64,000 bases of DNA from an uncultured Methylophilaceae bacterium (GCA_903899965.1 CAIULB010000029.1:1-64000); one strand, 5' to 3'. Positions 9,865 through 20,911 are shown, counted from the first letter of the stretch. The notes: generated by a model from the letters alone, not told the origin. Numbers and translations are program-made.

Positions 9865-10587
9865 ATGATAAAAAATAATCACTTGCAAGCAGTGCAAGAC
9901 AATATCAAAGAAACCGTTGCAAAACGTGATCCCCGGCACATCGTCAACAAAAATGGCGAGGTGACACTTCTTGCTGTGAGTAAAGCACAGTCCTCGCAAA
10001 AACTTCGTGAAGCTCATGAGGCGGGTCAAACAAAATTTGGCGAGAATTACCTACAAGAAGCTTTGAATAAACAAGTTGACCTTGCAGACTTGAATATTGA
10101 ATGGCATTTTATTGGCCCGATACAAAGCAATAAAACACAACCCATCGCCCAACACTTTAGCTGGGTTCATGGCGTGGATAGGCTTAAAATTGCCCAGCGT
10201 CTAAACGAGGCAAGGTCGGCCGATTTGCCCCCTCTGCAAATCTGTTTACAAGTAAATATAAGCGGCGAGGAGTCAAAAAGTGGCCTTGTGCCAAATGAAC
10301 TTTTAGATTTTGTTAAAGCGGTTGCTGTCTTACCAAGGCTAAGATTACGAGGCTTAATGACCATCCCGGAACCTACAGAAGATGAGACAGTGCAGCGCCA
10401 ACGATTTAAGCAAATGCGCGACTTGCTCAATACTTTAAGAAACGAAGGGTTTGCGCTTGACACTCTCTCAATGGGCATGTCCAGCGACTATCAAATTGCG
10501 ATTGAAGAAGGCGCGACCATCGTGAGAATTGGCTCAGCGATTTTTGGTGCGCGGCCAGCAAAAGTTACACTTGAAGATACAAACTAA
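9865..10587 (+). CDS. yggS: YggS/PROSC family PLP homeostasis protein
   Basis: This protein is a fold-type III, alanine-racemase-like PLP carrier that maintains pyridoxal phosphate and amino acid balance and has no known enzymatic activity. The PLP lysine is expected in LLAVSKAQSS near the N-terminus, followed by GENYLQEA, WHFIGPIQSNK and the C-terminal phosphate-binding SMGMSSDYQIAIEEGAT. The frame is open from 9814, but the additional 17 residues are not typical of the family and a TATAAT at 9799 would give a start site just before them. I therefore place the start at 9865, without a strong Shine-Dalgarno for either choice. The neighbours proC and yggT form the classic yggS-proC-yggT cluster. 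Confidence 0.93.
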   Translation: MIKNNHLQAVQDNIKETVAKRDPRHIVNKNGEVTLLAVSKAQSSQKLREAHEAGQTKFGENYLQEALNKQVDLADLNIEWHFIGPIQSNKTQPIAQHFSWVHGVDRLKIAQRLNEARSADLPPLQICLQVNISGEESKSGLVPNELLDFVKAVAVLPRLRLRGLMTIPEPTEDETVQRQRFKQMRDLLNTLRNEGFALDTLSMGMSSDYQIAIEEGATIVRIGSAIFGARPAKVTLEDTN

Positions 10588-10648
10588 ACTACGCACTATC
10601 GAAGAAAATTTTAAAAGTTAAAATTTAAAGCAAAATTGAAAGAAAAAA

Positions 10649-11476
10649 ATGACTGAACACACCATCGGAAAAATATGTTTTATTGGCGGCGGCAACATGG
10701 CTCGCGCCCTTATTGGCGGCCTGCAAACGAACGGCTACCTCATGAGCGACATTAACGTGATTGAGCCAGAAGCTGAAAAACGTGCACAGCTTAATGCCGA
10801 CTTTGGTGTTTCAGTGACAGAGCAATTACCAAGTGTAGCGATGGCGGATATCGTGGTGTTAGCAGTCAAGCCTCAACAACTTCGTGACCTCTCCATTTTC
10901 TTGGGTAGCCTATTACAAAAACAATTGCTCATTTCCATAGCTGCTGGCATCCGCGCGAAAGATATTGCACGCTGGCTTGGTGGCTATCAGTCTATTATCC
11001 GGGTGATGCCAAATACCCCAGCGCAAATTCAATTAGGCGTGTCAGCACTTTACGCCATGCCAGAAGTGACTCAAGCGCAACATGTGCAAGCAGAAACTAT
11101 TTTAAAAGCAGTCGGCGAGATTTTATGGCTAGATGAAGAAGCCAAGATGAATGCTGTGACCGCAATTTCGGGCAGTGGTCCCGCTTATGTGTTTTACTTT
11201 ATTGAGGCCATGCAACAAGCTGCTTTGGAGTTGGGTTTAAATGCAGAGCAAGCAAAAACGCTAAGCCTGCAAACATTCATTGGCGCCAGCAAGTTAGCGG
11301 AACAAAGCCATGAATCACCAGCAACCTTGCGTAGCCAAGTCACTTCAAAGGGCGGCACAACGGAACAAGCGATTTTAACGATGGAAAGTGCTACAGTGAA
11401 ATCATCTATTATCAAAGCAGCTAAAGCAGCGGCGGCACGCTCAGAAGAGCTTGGCGATATTTTAGGTAAGGATTAA
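10649..11476 (+). CDS. proC: Pyrroline-5-carboxylate reductase
   Basis: ProC reduces 1-pyrroline-5-carboxylate to proline with NAD(P)H in the cytoplasm. The Rossmann nucleotide-binding motif FIGGGNMARALIGGL lies at about residues 11-25. VKPQQL and RVMPNTPAQI mark the mid-region, and SGSGPAYVFYFIEAM with TSKGGTTEQAI near the C-terminus form the substrate site. The length of 275 residues is normal. yggS lies upstream and yggT begins 2 nt downstream, an arrangement widely conserved in proteobacteria. Confidence 0.96.
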   Translation: MTEHTIGKICFIGGGNMARALIGGLQTNGYLMSDINVIEPEAEKRAQLNADFGVSVTEQLPSVAMADIVVLAVKPQQLRDLSIFLGSLLQKQLLISIAAGIRAKDIARWLGGYQSIIRVMPNTPAQIQLGVSALYAMPEVTQAQHVQAETILKAVGEILWLDEEAKMNAVTAISGSGPAYVFYFIEAMQQAALELGLNAEQAKTLSLQTFIGASKLAEQSHESPATLRSQVTSKGGTTEQAILTMESATVKSSIIKAAKAAAARSEELGDILGKD

Positions 11477-11478
11477 TC

Positions 11479-12054
11479 ATGTTGATTAATGCGCTGGTAT
11501 TTTTATTGAATACCCTTCTTAGCTTAATGAGCCTTGCCTTTTTACTTCGCTTTTATCTACAGGCCACCAATGCGCCCTTCCGCAACCCACTTTCACAAGC
11601 CGTCGTGACGATAACCGATTTTGCAGTGACTCCTGTGTGGCGCTTCGTACCAAGTATATTCAAACTAGACACCTCAACCCTACTGCTAGCTTTTGTAACG
11701 CAACTAATCTTAGAATTCGCACTCCACTACTTAGGTGACTTTCCATTTAAATTAGCAGGAAACTCAATCTGGATGGGCTTAGCAGGCTTGTCAGCCCTGC
11801 ATGTGGCTAACTTTAGTTTAGATTTATTTCTCTATGCGATCGTTGCACAAGCTTTACTTAGCTGGGTCAATCCATACACCCCGATTGCACCTGCACTAGA
11901 GGCGTTAACAAGGCCAATACTTAATCCTATCCGCCAATTCATCCCATCACCAAAGGGACTCGATTTGTCGCCTTTGGTCGCAATTCTTTCAGCACAATTG
12001 ATTCAGATGTTGGTGTTTTCCCCTTTAGAAATAGCTGTTACAAAACTGTTCTAA
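11479..12054 (+). CDS. yggT: YggT family integral membrane protein
   Basis: This 191-residue protein contains two copies of the YggT membrane unit. Each has a hydrophobic helix followed by a conserved re-entrant stretch: SLAFLLRFYLQ with NPLSQAVVTITDF in the first half, and AIVAQALLSWVNP with RPILNPIRQFIP in the second. The family is linked to osmotic protection and cell-envelope functions, but the biochemical role is unclear. It follows proC by 2 nt and is convergent with rng, with only 14 nt between the stops and no obvious terminator hairpin. Confidence 0.92.
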   Translation: MLINALVFLLNTLLSLMSLAFLLRFYLQATNAPFRNPLSQAVVTITDFAVTPVWRFVPSIFKLDTSTLLLAFVTQLILEFALHYLGDFPFKLAGNSIWMGLAGLSALHVANFSLDLFLYAIVAQALLSWVNPYTPIAPALEALTRPILNPIRQFIPSPKGLDLSPLVAILSAQLIQMLVFSPLEIAVTKLF

Positions 12055-12068
12055 GCAGCCAAACCAAC

Positions 12069-13520
12069 TTACATCAAAACAATATCAAACGCTTCTTGTG
12101 AGTATTGATTTTCAACCTGCAATGACACAGGCTTGCCGATAAAGTCAGATAAATTCGCCAAGCTTTGTGATTCTTCATCCATCAATAAACCAATGACTTT
12201 TTGCGAAGCTAGCACACGAAACTCACGCGCGCTAAACTGTCTTGCGTGGCGCAATAATTCACGAAGAATTTCATAACAGACGGTTTGCGCCGTTTTAAGC
12301 TCGCCACGTCCGCGGCAACTTGGGCAAGGCTCACAAAGAATATGTGCCAAGCTTTCACGTGTGCGTTTGCGTGTCATTTCAACCAAGCCTAGCGTTGAAA
12401 ATCCATTCACACCGATGCGTGCGCGGTCTTTTTCTACTGCTCGATTTAATTCCTCAAGCACAGCAGCACGATGCTCATCTTCATCCATATCGATAAAATC
12501 AATGATGATAATGCCGCCTAAATTACGCAGCCTTAATTGGCGTGCGATACATTGAGAGGCTTCTAAATTAGTCTTAAAAATAGTGTCTGACAGGCTCTTG
12601 CCGCTCACAAAGCCGCCAGTGTTTACATCCACAGTGGTGAGCGCTTCAGTTTGGTCAAAAATCAAATAGCCGCCTGACTTCAGCTCAACTTTGCGCGACA
12701 TCGCTTTTTCGATTTCAACTTCTACGTTGTACATATCAAAGAGCGGGCGCTCGCCTTGATAATGCTCAAGGCGTTTTACTGCACGAGCAGCGTATAGCTC
12801 AGCAAAATCAGAAAGCTTTTGAAAAGTCTCGCGCGAATCCACCACAATACGGTCAGTTTTTTCATTCACCACATCACGCAGTATGCGCATAGGCAAATTC
12901 AAATCTTGGAATACCAAAGAGCGTTCAGAAGCGCCATGACTAGCTGCTTGAATGTTGCTCCATACCTTATCCAAATAAGCGATATCAGCCAACAGTTCTT
13001 CGTCGCTTGCTGTTTCAGACATGGTGCGAATGATGTAACCACCTGGGTGATTTTCAGGCAAAAGACTGATTAAACGATCACGTAAAATCTCACGTTCCGC
13101 TTCATCTTCAATGCGTTGGGATACCCCGATGTGATCTTGTTGTGGCAAGTAAACGAGGAAACGACCTGCGATACTGATTTGCGTGGTAAGGCGCGCGCCC
13201 TTAGTGCCAATAGGCTCTTTAACCACTTGCACCATCAAAGGCTGGCCTTCGTGCAAAACTTCTTGAATGGTTTTTTCTTGGTTGGCGCTGGTACATTCCA
13301 GTACATCCGCAACGTGCAAAAAGGCAGCGCGTTGCAAACCGATTTCCACAAAAGCCGATTGCATTCCTGGCAATACTCGGCAAACTGAACCGCGATAAAT
13401 ATTGCCCACCAAGCCCAACGAACTAATGCGCTCAATGTGCAATTCTTGGACGATACCCTGCTCCACAATCGCCACCCGCGTCTCCTGCGGGGTGACGTTG
13501 ATTAAAATCTCTTCACTCAT
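12069..13520 (-). CDS. rng: Ribonuclease G
   Basis: RNase G is an RNase E/G-family endoribonuclease that processes the 5' end of 16S rRNA and degrades some mRNAs. The N-terminal S1 domain (GNIYRGSVCRVLPGMQSAFV) is at about residues 37-56. The DNase I-like catalytic core contains VDVNTGGF and IIIIDFIDM, which carry the expected metal-binding Asp residues. The zinc-link motif CEPCPSCRGRG comes at about residue 400. At 483 residues it lacks the long C-terminal scaffold of RNase E, which supports RNase G. maf lies 41 nt upstream on the same strand and is probably co-transcribed. Confidence 0.95.
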   Translation of the reverse strand: MSEEILINVTPQETRVAIVEQGIVQELHIERISSLGLVGNIYRGSVCRVLPGMQSAFVEIGLQRAAFLHVADVLECTSANQEKTIQEVLHEGQPLMVQVVKEPIGTKGARLTTQISIAGRFLVYLPQQDHIGVSQRIEDEAEREILRDRLISLLPENHPGGYIIRTMSETASDEELLADIAYLDKVWSNIQAASHGASERSLVFQDLNLPMRILRDVVNEKTDRIVVDSRETFQKLSDFAELYAARAVKRLEHYQGERPLFDMYNVEVEIEKAMSRKVELKSGGYLIFDQTEALTTVDVNTGGFVSGKSLSDTIFKTNLEASQCIARQLRLRNLGGIIIIDFIDMDEDEHRAAVLEELNRAVEKDRARIGVNGFSTLGLVEMTRKRTRESLAHILCEPCPSCRGRGELKTAQTVCYEILRELLRHARQFSAREFRVLASQKVIGLLMDEESQSLANLSDFIGKPVSLQVENQYSQEAFDIVLM

Positions 13521-13561
13521 TTCAACTCACTTTGCTATTTTTAATTCTTAAATTTTTTGCA

Positions 13562-14152
13562 TCATAAAATGCGAATTCCTGCTTGGACGAGTAGCTGCGC
13601 GGTTTCATAAATGGGCAATCCCATCACGCCAGAATAGCTACCTTCAATACGCTTAATTAGCGTGCCAGCTAAACCTTGTATGCCATAAGCGCCTGCTTTG
13701 TCGCGCGGCTCTTCTGTGGCGATATAGGCCAAAATCGTTTCGTCAGATAACTTCGCCATCTCAACTTTAGTAGTCGAAATCGCAACCTTCAAACCCTCGT
13801 GTGTGGCTACAGCAATCCCCGTATGCACTTCGTGGCATCGGCCTGACATGCTAGATAGCATCTGAAAAGCTTCGTCATCATCTTGTGGCTTGCCTAGTAT
13901 TTTACCCTCCATGCTCACCGTGGTATCTGCCGCTAACACGGGATAAATAGGCGCTAATTGGCTAATTAAACCATCATAACAAGCTTGTGCTTTTTCTGCC
14001 GCAAGGCGCATTACATAATCATGTGACTGTTCATTGAGCAGCGGAGTTTCATCAATATCGGAGGGCAAGACAATAAATTCGATGCCTATTTGCTCAAGCA
14101 ACTCCGCTCGCCTTGGAGAGCGAGAAGCAAGATAAATCATTTTTTGATGCAT
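13562..14152 (-). CDS. maf: Maf family nucleoside triphosphate pyrophosphatase
   Basis: Maf/YhdE proteins hydrolyse dTTP, UTP and modified nucleotides to monophosphates and are thought to clean the nucleotide pool. The N-terminal motif LASRSPRRAELL and the catalytic-site region AADTTVS with GKILGKPQDDDEA are present, and the total is 196 residues. Translation may begin at the first Met (14152) or at Met5 (14140), where the family usually starts. The gene precedes rng on the same strand, a common association. Confidence 0.93.
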   Translation of the reverse strand: MHQKMIYLASRSPRRAELLEQIGIEFIVLPSDIDETPLLNEQSHDYVMRLAAEKAQACYDGLISQLAPIYPVLAADTTVSMEGKILGKPQDDDEAFQMLSSMSGRCHEVHTGIAVATHEGLKVAISTTKVEMAKLSDETILAYIATEEPRDKAGAYGIQGLAGTLIKRIEGSYSGVMGLPIYETAQLLVQAGIRIL

Positions 14153-14296
14153 TTTTTAATGTTTCATTTTCCAGAGTCGATAAGAATACTAACTGAAGCC
14201 GAGATATCTACCAACAAACAAATCATAAATAAAAGCCTTGCTGGTTTACTCTGTCGGCTAGCGGTAAAATGTCATTTTAAGCTTTAAAGTATCTCA

Positions 14297-14740
14297 ATGA
14301 TTTGGAAACCCAATACCACCCTTGCCGCCATCATCGAAAAAGATGGACGTTTTTTAATGGTGGAAGAAAATACTGCTGAAGGCATTCGCATCAATCAGCC
14401 CGCAGGTCATTTAGACGAAGGTGAAACGATTTTGCAAGGCGTGACGCGCGAGACCTTAGAAGAAACGGCTTACGACTTTACGCCTACAGAATTATTGGGT
14501 ATTTACCACTGGCAGCGCCCAGCCAAAGACATTACCTACTTACGCTTTGCCTTTGTTGGAAAGCTAGGAGCACATCACCCTAATCGCGCTTTAGATGATG
14601 GTATTATTCGCGCAGTTTGGATGACGCTTGATGAATTGCGCGCAAGCCATGACATTCATCGCAGTCCGCAAGTATTAAAATGTATAGAAGATTATTTAGC
14701 AGGACAGCGTTTTCCTTTAGCTGTGCTGTCTCATTTATAA
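14297..14740 (+). CDS. nudJ: Nudix hydrolase (NudJ-like)
   Basis: This 147-residue Nudix protein has the box [20 protein letters not shown], which fits GX5EX7REUXEEXGU except that the usual late Gly is Ala. NudJ-type enzymes hydrolyse thiamin pyrophosphate and nucleoside diphosphates or triphosphates. The exact substrate here is inferred only from resemblance and from its place immediately before mnmA, where nudJ sits in many proteobacteria. It ends 13 nt before mnmA, so the two probably form an operon. Confidence 0.88.
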   Translation: MIWKPNTTLAAIIEKDGRFLMVEENTAEGIRINQPAGHLDEGETILQGVTRETLEETAYDFTPTELLGIYHWQRPAKDITYLRFAFVGKLGAHHPNRALDDGIIRAVWMTLDELRASHDIHRSPQVLKCIEDYLAGQRFPLAVLSHL

Positions 14741-14753
14741 AGCAAAAGAATTT

Positions 14754-15848
14754 ATGAAAAACAAAAGAGTTGTTGTTGGACTTTCTGGCGGAGTAGATTC
14801 CTCAGTCACTGCTTTGTTGCTCAAGCAACAAGGTTATGACGTGGTCGGCCTATTCATGAAAAACTGGGAAGACGACGACACCGACGAATACTGCTCATCC
14901 AAACAGGATTTAATCGATGCAGTTTCTGTTGCGGACAAAATCGGCATTGAAATCGAAGCCGTGAATTTCAGTAAAGAATACAAAGAGCGCGTATTCCAAA
15001 ACTTCTTAGATGAATACCAAGCAGGTCGAACACCTAACCCCGATATTTTGTGCAATGCCGAGATTAAATTCAAAGCCTTTTTAGATCATGCAATAGGTCT
15101 GGGGGCTGACTTAATCGCCACAGGTCATTATGCCCAAGTACGCGAAAACCCATTTGAAGCAGGTAAATATCAACTGCTGAAAGCAGAAGATGGCAGCAAA
15201 GACCAAAGTTACTTTTTACATCGCCTTAATCAAGCACAGCTTTCAAAAACGCTATTCCCACTCGGCCATTTACTTAAACGTGAAGTGCGTGAAATTGCAC
15301 GAAAAGCAGGCCTTGCGACCAGCGAAAAGAAGGACTCCACGGGCATTTGTTTTATTGGTGAACGCCCATTCCAAGAGTTTTTAAGTCGCTATTTACCACG
15401 CGAACCTGGCGAAATGAAAACGCCCGACGGAAAAGTGGTCGGCAAACATGATGGCTTAATGTACTACACACTAGGTCAACGCCAAGGATTGAAAATTGGC
15501 GGCTCAAAAGAAAGTAATGGCGAGCCTTGGTTTGTTGCCCAAAAAGACATGAAAAAGAATGTACTTATCGTTGTGCAAGGCCATGAACATCCACTCTTGC
15601 TCAACGATGGCTTGCAAGCTGGTCAGGTGCATTGGATTAGTGGCGAGGCGCCAAAAACTAACTGGGTATATGCGGCAAAAACACGCTATCGCCAGCCAGA
15701 TGCGCCATGCGAAATTGAGCGTTTGGGCGATGATTTTGTTGAGATTAAATTTGGTCAAAAGCAATGGGCAATTACGCCAGGCCAATCAGCTGTTGTCTAT
15801 GAAAGCAACGTCTGCTTGGGTGGCGGAATTATTACTGGTGCTATTTAA
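14754..15848 (+). CDS. mnmA: tRNA-specific 2-thiouridylase MnmA
   Basis: MnmA installs the 2-thio group on U34 of tRNAs for Lys, Glu and Gln, receiving sulfur through a relay. The PP-loop ATP pyrophosphatase motif [12 protein letters not shown] is at about residues 7-18. The first catalytic Cys is in [14 protein letters not shown], and the second in [12 protein letters not shown]. The 364-residue length is usual. The last codons overlap the stop of the convergent glutathione S-transferase gene through a shared TTAA, so the two stops share 4 bp and leave no space for a separate terminator. Confidence 0.96.
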   Translation: MKNKRVVVGLSGGVDSSVTALLLKQQGYDVVGLFMKNWEDDDTDEYCSSKQDLIDAVSVADKIGIEIEAVNFSKEYKERVFQNFLDEYQAGRTPNPDILCNAEIKFKAFLDHAIGLGADLIATGHYAQVRENPFEAGKYQLLKAEDGSKDQSYFLHRLNQAQLSKTLFPLGHLLKREVREIARKAGLATSEKKDSTGICFIGERPFQEFLSRYLPREPGEMKTPDGKVVGKHDGLMYYTLGQRQGLKIGGSKESNGEPWFVAQKDMKKNVLIVVQGHEHPLLLNDGLQAGQVHWISGEAPKTNWVYAAKTRYRQPDAPCEIERLGDDFVEIKFGQKQWAITPGQSAVVYESNVCLGGGIITGAI

Positions 15849-16459
15849 GCCTTAGGTGGTTCGGTTTCTGCAATGGATGGGCGTGAAGCAAGTGACGCAT
15901 TTAGTCTTGCTAAATTTGGGTAACGATCATCCAAATCAAGCTTACTACCAAAGCGTAAATCCAAATAACCCAACACACAAACCAAGGCGATGTCGGCTAA
16001 GCTAAATGTATCCGCCACGCAGAATCTGTTCTGGCCTAAATCATCATTAAGCACCTGCAAGCCACGCTCAACTTTAGACCATTGTTTGTTAATCCAGCTT
16101 GGGTCTTGTAAGTTTTCTGGGCGACGCTGCTCAACCATGACAGCAATACCTGCATCACAAACACCGTCAGCCAAAGACTCCCAGCGCTTCACTTGAAACT
16201 TAGACTTAGTATCTTGTGGAATTAAATGTGACACAGGCGTGCGCTGATCCAAGTAATCAACAATCACGCTGGAATCATACAAGCTCTCACCATCGTCCAT
16301 AATCAAAACTGGAATTTTCCCTAGCGGATTATGCTGTGGGACAGTACAGTTCGCATCAGCCAATACCACCTGTTCCAAATCAATGGCAATTCGTTTCTCA
16401 GCCGCCACAATACGAACTTTTCGGGCATAAGGACTAGTGAGTGAGTATAGAAGTTTCAT
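15845..16459 (-). CDS. Glutathione S-transferase family protein
   Basis: This cytosolic GST-like protein has an N-terminal thioredoxin-like domain ([20 protein letters not shown], with a Ser/Thr-rich active site) and the cis-Pro/GSH-binding block [21 protein letters not shown] helical C-terminal domain contains [18 protein letters not shown]. The frame opens at 16483, but the ATG at 16459 places the conserved KLLYS start at the N-terminus, so I use that. The physiological substrate is unknown. It is convergent with mnmA and divergent from nadC. Confidence 0.9.
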   Translation of the reverse strand: MKLLYSLTSPYARKVRIVAAEKRIAIDLEQVVLADANCTVPQHNPLGKIPVLIMDDGESLYDSSVIVDYLDQRTPVSHLIPQDTKSKFQVKRWESLADGVCDAGIAVMVEQRRPENLQDPSWINKQWSKVERGLQVLNDDLGQNRFCVADTFSLADIALVCVLGYLDLRFGSKLDLDDRYPNLARLNASLASRPSIAETEPPKA

Positions 16460-16518
16460 AATTTGGTCTAATTTGCTTTTCAAAATACGCTATCGAGACA
16501 TCTCAAGCGGATTGTCAT

Positions 16519-16524
16519 TATAAT
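16519..16524 (+). promoter_or_regulatory. Consensus -10 hexamer at the nadC start
   Basis: TATAAT overlaps the first in-frame ATG (16523). GAGACA at 16495-16500 lies 18 nt upstream as a weak -35. Transcription would begin near 16531, immediately before the ATG at 16532. Confidence 0.5.
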
Positions 16525-16531
16525 GGAATTT

Positions 16532-17422
16532 ATGAACGAATTAATCAGCAAGCAAGTGTTGGCGGAGTTGGCAGGGGCGATTAAAGCCAATGTTCATGCG
16601 GCTATCATTGAAGATTTAAGTGGAGCAGGCATCAACGCTAAAGACTTCACGGCGAAACTCATCGTGCCCAATCAAATTGCCCAGGCCAGCATTATTTCTC
16701 GTGAACCTGCAGTGATTTGTGGCATCCCTTGGGTGGAAGAATGCTTCAAGCAAATAGCTCCTAGCGTGGCAATCATTTGGCAGGTAAAAGAAGGTGAGTC
16801 AGTTAAAGCTAATCAAACGCTTTGCAAACTAAATGGCAAAGCGCATGAAATGCTAAGTGCTGAGCGTTGTGCTTTAAACTTCTTGCAAACACTATCTGCA
16901 ACCGCCACCGCAACCAAGCTGTATGTTGAAGCGATTAGTGGTACCAATGCGCGCATTTTAGATACACGCAAAACCATTCCTGGCTTACGGATTGCCCAAA
17001 AATATGCGGTGACCGTTGGTGGCGGACTCAATCAACGCATCGGGCTTTATGACGGGATTTTGATTAAAGAAAACCACATCGCTGCAGCTGGAAGCATTGA
17101 GGCCGTGCTAGCAGAAGCCAATAAAATTGCTGCTCAGCAAGGCAATAGTTTAAGCATCCAAATCGAAGTGGAAAATTTGGCGGAATTAGAAAGCGCGTTA
17201 AACGCAGGCGCCAAATTAATCTTGCTGGATAACTTTGACAGCATCACTCTTAAAGCTGCAGTGACACTCAATTCCAATCGCGCCATCCTTGAGGCCTCAG
17301 GCGGAATTGATCTCTCAAACGTAAGAGAAATTGCACTCACTGGGGTGGATAGAATTTCTATCGGCAGCCTCACAAAAAACATTCAAGCCATCGACCTTTC
17401 GATGCGCTTTTCAAACATTTAA
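16532..17422 (+). CDS. nadC: Nicotinate-nucleotide pyrophosphorylase (carboxylating)
   Basis: NadC makes nicotinate mononucleotide from quinolinate and PRPP in NAD synthesis. Family landmarks are AIIEDLSGAGI near the N-terminus, ILDTRKTIPGLR, then GGGLNQRIGLYDGILIKENHI, and a C-terminal EASGGIDLSNVREIALTGVD for phosphate binding. The length of about 297 residues is typical. An in-frame ATG exists at 16523 but lies within a TATAAT box, so I use the ATG at 16532. If that -10 is the real promoter, the message would be almost leaderless. Confidence 0.94.
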   Translation: MNELISKQVLAELAGAIKANVHAAIIEDLSGAGINAKDFTAKLIVPNQIAQASIISREPAVICGIPWVEECFKQIAPSVAIIWQVKEGESVKANQTLCKLNGKAHEMLSAERCALNFLQTLSATATATKLYVEAISGTNARILDTRKTIPGLRIAQKYAVTVGGGLNQRIGLYDGILIKENHIAAAGSIEAVLAEANKIAAQQGNSLSIQIEVENLAELESALNAGAKLILLDNFDSITLKAAVTLNSNRAILEASGGIDLSNVREIALTGVDRISIGSLTKNIQAIDLSMRFSNI

Positions 17423-17575
17423 TCAAAACGCACTCCCAAAATACAATAAGCCTATGTGTTTTAGGGTTTATTTGGCACTGACAAGCTTAAGATTCTACGC
17501 CCCCAGCCTTGACCAAAAGGCCGTAAACGGTTACTGTTCAGGGTTACCCGATTATTAGCAAAAATAAGTAAGTCT

Positions 17576-19345
17576 ATGGACGATAGCAATCAGCAAAAAG
17601 TAGGCCAAATTTCTGGCGCGGAAATCATCATGCGATGTTTGCAGGAGGAGAACGTCAAGTTCGTCTTCGGCTATCCGGGCGGCGCTGTGCTGCACATTTA
17701 CGACGCATTATTTAAGCAAAAACACTTCAAACATATTCTTGTTCGTCATGAGCAAGCTGCAGTTCATGCAGCCGATGCTTTTTCACGCGCAACAGGTGAG
17801 GTTGGCGTAGCACTTGTGACATCTGGGCCAGGCGCAACAAATGCGGTGACAGGCATTGCAACTGCTTATATGGACTCTATCCCTATGGTGGTGATTAGTG
17901 GCCAAGTACCTACTGCCGCCATTGGCATGGACGCTTTCCAAGAAGTGGACATGGTAGGCGTGACTCGACCATGTGTGAAGCATAACTTCTTGATTAAAGA
18001 TGTACACGACATCGCCATCACCCTCAAAAAAGCATTTTATATTGCTGCAAGCGGTCGTCCAGGCCCTGTTGTAGTAGATATTCCCAAGGATATCACGGCT
18101 GAATTTGCGGAGTTTGATTACCCTAAGAGCGTTGAGATGCGCTCTTACACGCCAGTGACTAAAGGTCATTCAGGCCAAATCAAAAAAGCAGTCAAAATAT
18201 TGCTCGAAGCTAAACGCCCAATGATTTACACAGGCGGTGGCTTGGTATTGGGTGACGCATCAAACGAGTTAGTTAAATTAGCGAGAACGCTAGATTATCC
18301 AGTGACCAACACCCTCATGGGCTTGGGCGGCTACCCTGCAACTGACAAACAATACGTGGGCATGCTAGGCATGCATGGCACTTACGAAGCCAATAACGCC
18401 ATGCAAGATTGTGACGTATTACTTGCGGTTGGAGCTCGTTTTGATGACCGCGTAGTTGGCAACCCTGACCATTTCTTGAGTGTTCCACGCACGATTATTC
18501 ATATCGACGTTGACCCTTCATCTATCTCCAAACGCGTAAAAGTAGACGTGCCTATCGTCGGTCACGTGCAATCCGTACTTGGCGAGATGAATGAGCTTTT
18601 AGCTGCTGAAACAAAAAAACCAGATGCTTCAGCTTTAAAAAGCTGGTGGGCGAAAATTGATGGCTGGCGTGCTAAAAACACATCAAGCTATGATGGCTCA
18701 AGTAGTAGCATTATCAAACCACAATACGTGATTGAAAAACTCTGTGAAGTGACTAAAGGCGATGCTTTTGTAACGTCAGACGTTGGCCAACACCAAATGT
18801 GGGCAGCGCAATATTACAAATTCGACAAACCTCGTCGCTGGATTAATTCTGGCGGGCTTGGCACCATGGGCGTGGGCTTGCCATACGCAATGGGCTGTCA
18901 ATTAGCTTATCCAGATGCACAAGTGGCTTGCGTGACCGGTGAAGGGAGTATTCAAATGAATATTCAAGAGCTTTCAACCTGCAAACAGTTCCATTTGCCG
19001 ATTAAAGTCATTCTCCTTAACAACCGCTACTTGGGCATGGTTCGCCAATGGCAAGAGTTCTTCTACGAAAACCGTTATTCAGAGTCTTACATGGACAGCT
19101 TGCCTGATTTTGTAAAACTCGCTGAGTCTTATGGCCACGTTGGCATGAACATTGAAAAACCAGGCGACGTTGAAGGTGCATTGCAAGATGCATTTGCAAT
19201 GAAAGACAAGTTTGTCTTCATGAACTTCATGACAGACCAAAAAGAAAACGTCTTCCCTATGGTGCCAAATGGCAAGGGCTTGTCTGAAATGATTTTAGGC
19301 TCAGATCCAAATGCTAATGATGCTGTAGACGAGATGGAGGGCTAA
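17576..19345 (+). CDS. ilvB: Acetolactate synthase large (catalytic) subunit
   Basis: This thiamin diphosphate enzyme makes acetolactate or acetohydroxybutyrate, the first common step of valine, leucine and isoleucine synthesis. The N-terminal domain has FGYPGGAVLHIYDAL and the catalytic-Glu segment VRHEQAAVHAADAF. The central FAD/ADP-like domain carries GARFDDRVVG. The C-terminal domain has the ThDP-binding TGEGSIQMNIQEL followed by LLNNRYLGMVRQWQ. The 589-residue length is normal. It is followed 1 nt later by the regulatory subunit gene and then ilvC, a biosynthetic operon. The 153-nt leader shows no convincing attenuator peptide. Confidence 0.96.
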   Translation: MDDSNQQKVGQISGAEIIMRCLQEENVKFVFGYPGGAVLHIYDALFKQKHFKHILVRHEQAAVHAADAFSRATGEVGVALVTSGPGATNAVTGIATAYMDSIPMVVISGQVPTAAIGMDAFQEVDMVGVTRPCVKHNFLIKDVHDIAITLKKAFYIAASGRPGPVVVDIPKDITAEFAEFDYPKSVEMRSYTPVTKGHSGQIKKAVKILLEAKRPMIYTGGGLVLGDASNELVKLARTLDYPVTNTLMGLGGYPATDKQYVGMLGMHGTYEANNAMQDCDVLLAVGARFDDRVVGNPDHFLSVPRTIIHIDVDPSSISKRVKVDVPIVGHVQSVLGEMNELLAAETKKPDASALKSWWAKIDGWRAKNTSSYDGSSSSIIKPQYVIEKLCEVTKGDAFVTSDVGQHQMWAAQYYKFDKPRRWINSGGLGTMGVGLPYAMGCQLAYPDAQVACVTGEGSIQMNIQELSTCKQFHLPIKVILLNNRYLGMVRQWQEFFYENRYSESYMDSLPDFVKLAESYGHVGMNIEKPGDVEGALQDAFAMKDKFVFMNFMTDQKENVFPMVPNGKGLSEMILGSDPNANDAVDEMEG

Positions 19346-19346
19346 G

Positions 19347-19838
19347 ATGAAACATATTATTTCTCTACTCATGGAAAACGAAGCAGGCGCGCTTTCTCGC
19401 GTTGCAGGCTTATTCTCAGCACGTGCTTACAATATTGAATCCCTGACAGTAGCGCCAACTGAAGACGCCACTTTGTCACGTATGACGATTGTCACATCCG
19501 GATCGGATGAGGTAATCGAGCAAATCATCAAACAGCTCAACAAGCTGGTCGATGTTGTAAAAGTCCTAGACCTGAATGATGGCCGCTATATCGAACGCGA
19601 GCTGATGCTGGTCAAGGTCAAAGCCACTGGCGCATTGCGCGAAGAAATGAAGCGCATCAGCGACATTTTCCGTGGCCGTATTATTGACGTAGCAGATGGT
19701 AGTTACACCATCGAACTCACAGGTTCTGGCTCAAAATTAGATGCCTTTTTAGAAGCATTGGATAAAACAGTGATTCTAGAAACTGTGCGCACAGGCGCTT
19801 CAGGCATTGGTCGCGGCGACAGAATTTTAAAAGTTTAA
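19347..19838 (+). CDS. ilvN: Acetolactate synthase small (regulatory) subunit
   Basis: The 163-residue regulatory subunit confers valine feedback inhibition and activates the large subunit. The N-terminal ACT domain is clear (ISLLMENEAGALSRVAGLFSARAYNIESL, split here as LLMENEAGALSRVAGLFS followed by RAYNIESL). A C-terminal domain with LELTGSG-like sequence (TIELTGSGSKLDAFLEAL) follows. The length matches the IlvH/IlvN long form. It starts 1 nt after ilvB and lies 44 nt before ilvC. Confidence 0.95.
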   Translation: MKHIISLLMENEAGALSRVAGLFSARAYNIESLTVAPTEDATLSRMTIVTSGSDEVIEQIIKQLNKLVDVVKVLDLNDGRYIERELMLVKVKATGALREEMKRISDIFRGRIIDVADGSYTIELTGSGSKLDAFLEALDKTVILETVRTGASGIGRGDRILKV

Positions 19839-19846
19839 TTATTTAA

Positions 19847-20899
<1,053 letters not shown>

Positions 20900-20911
20900 T
20901 TTAGGTGCAAA

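Noticed and set aside
17454-17558. Short frame before ilvB as a possible attenuator leader peptide
   Set aside because: It contains only scattered Leu and Val codons, with no Ile/Leu/Val run and no terminator-antiterminator pair that I could draw.
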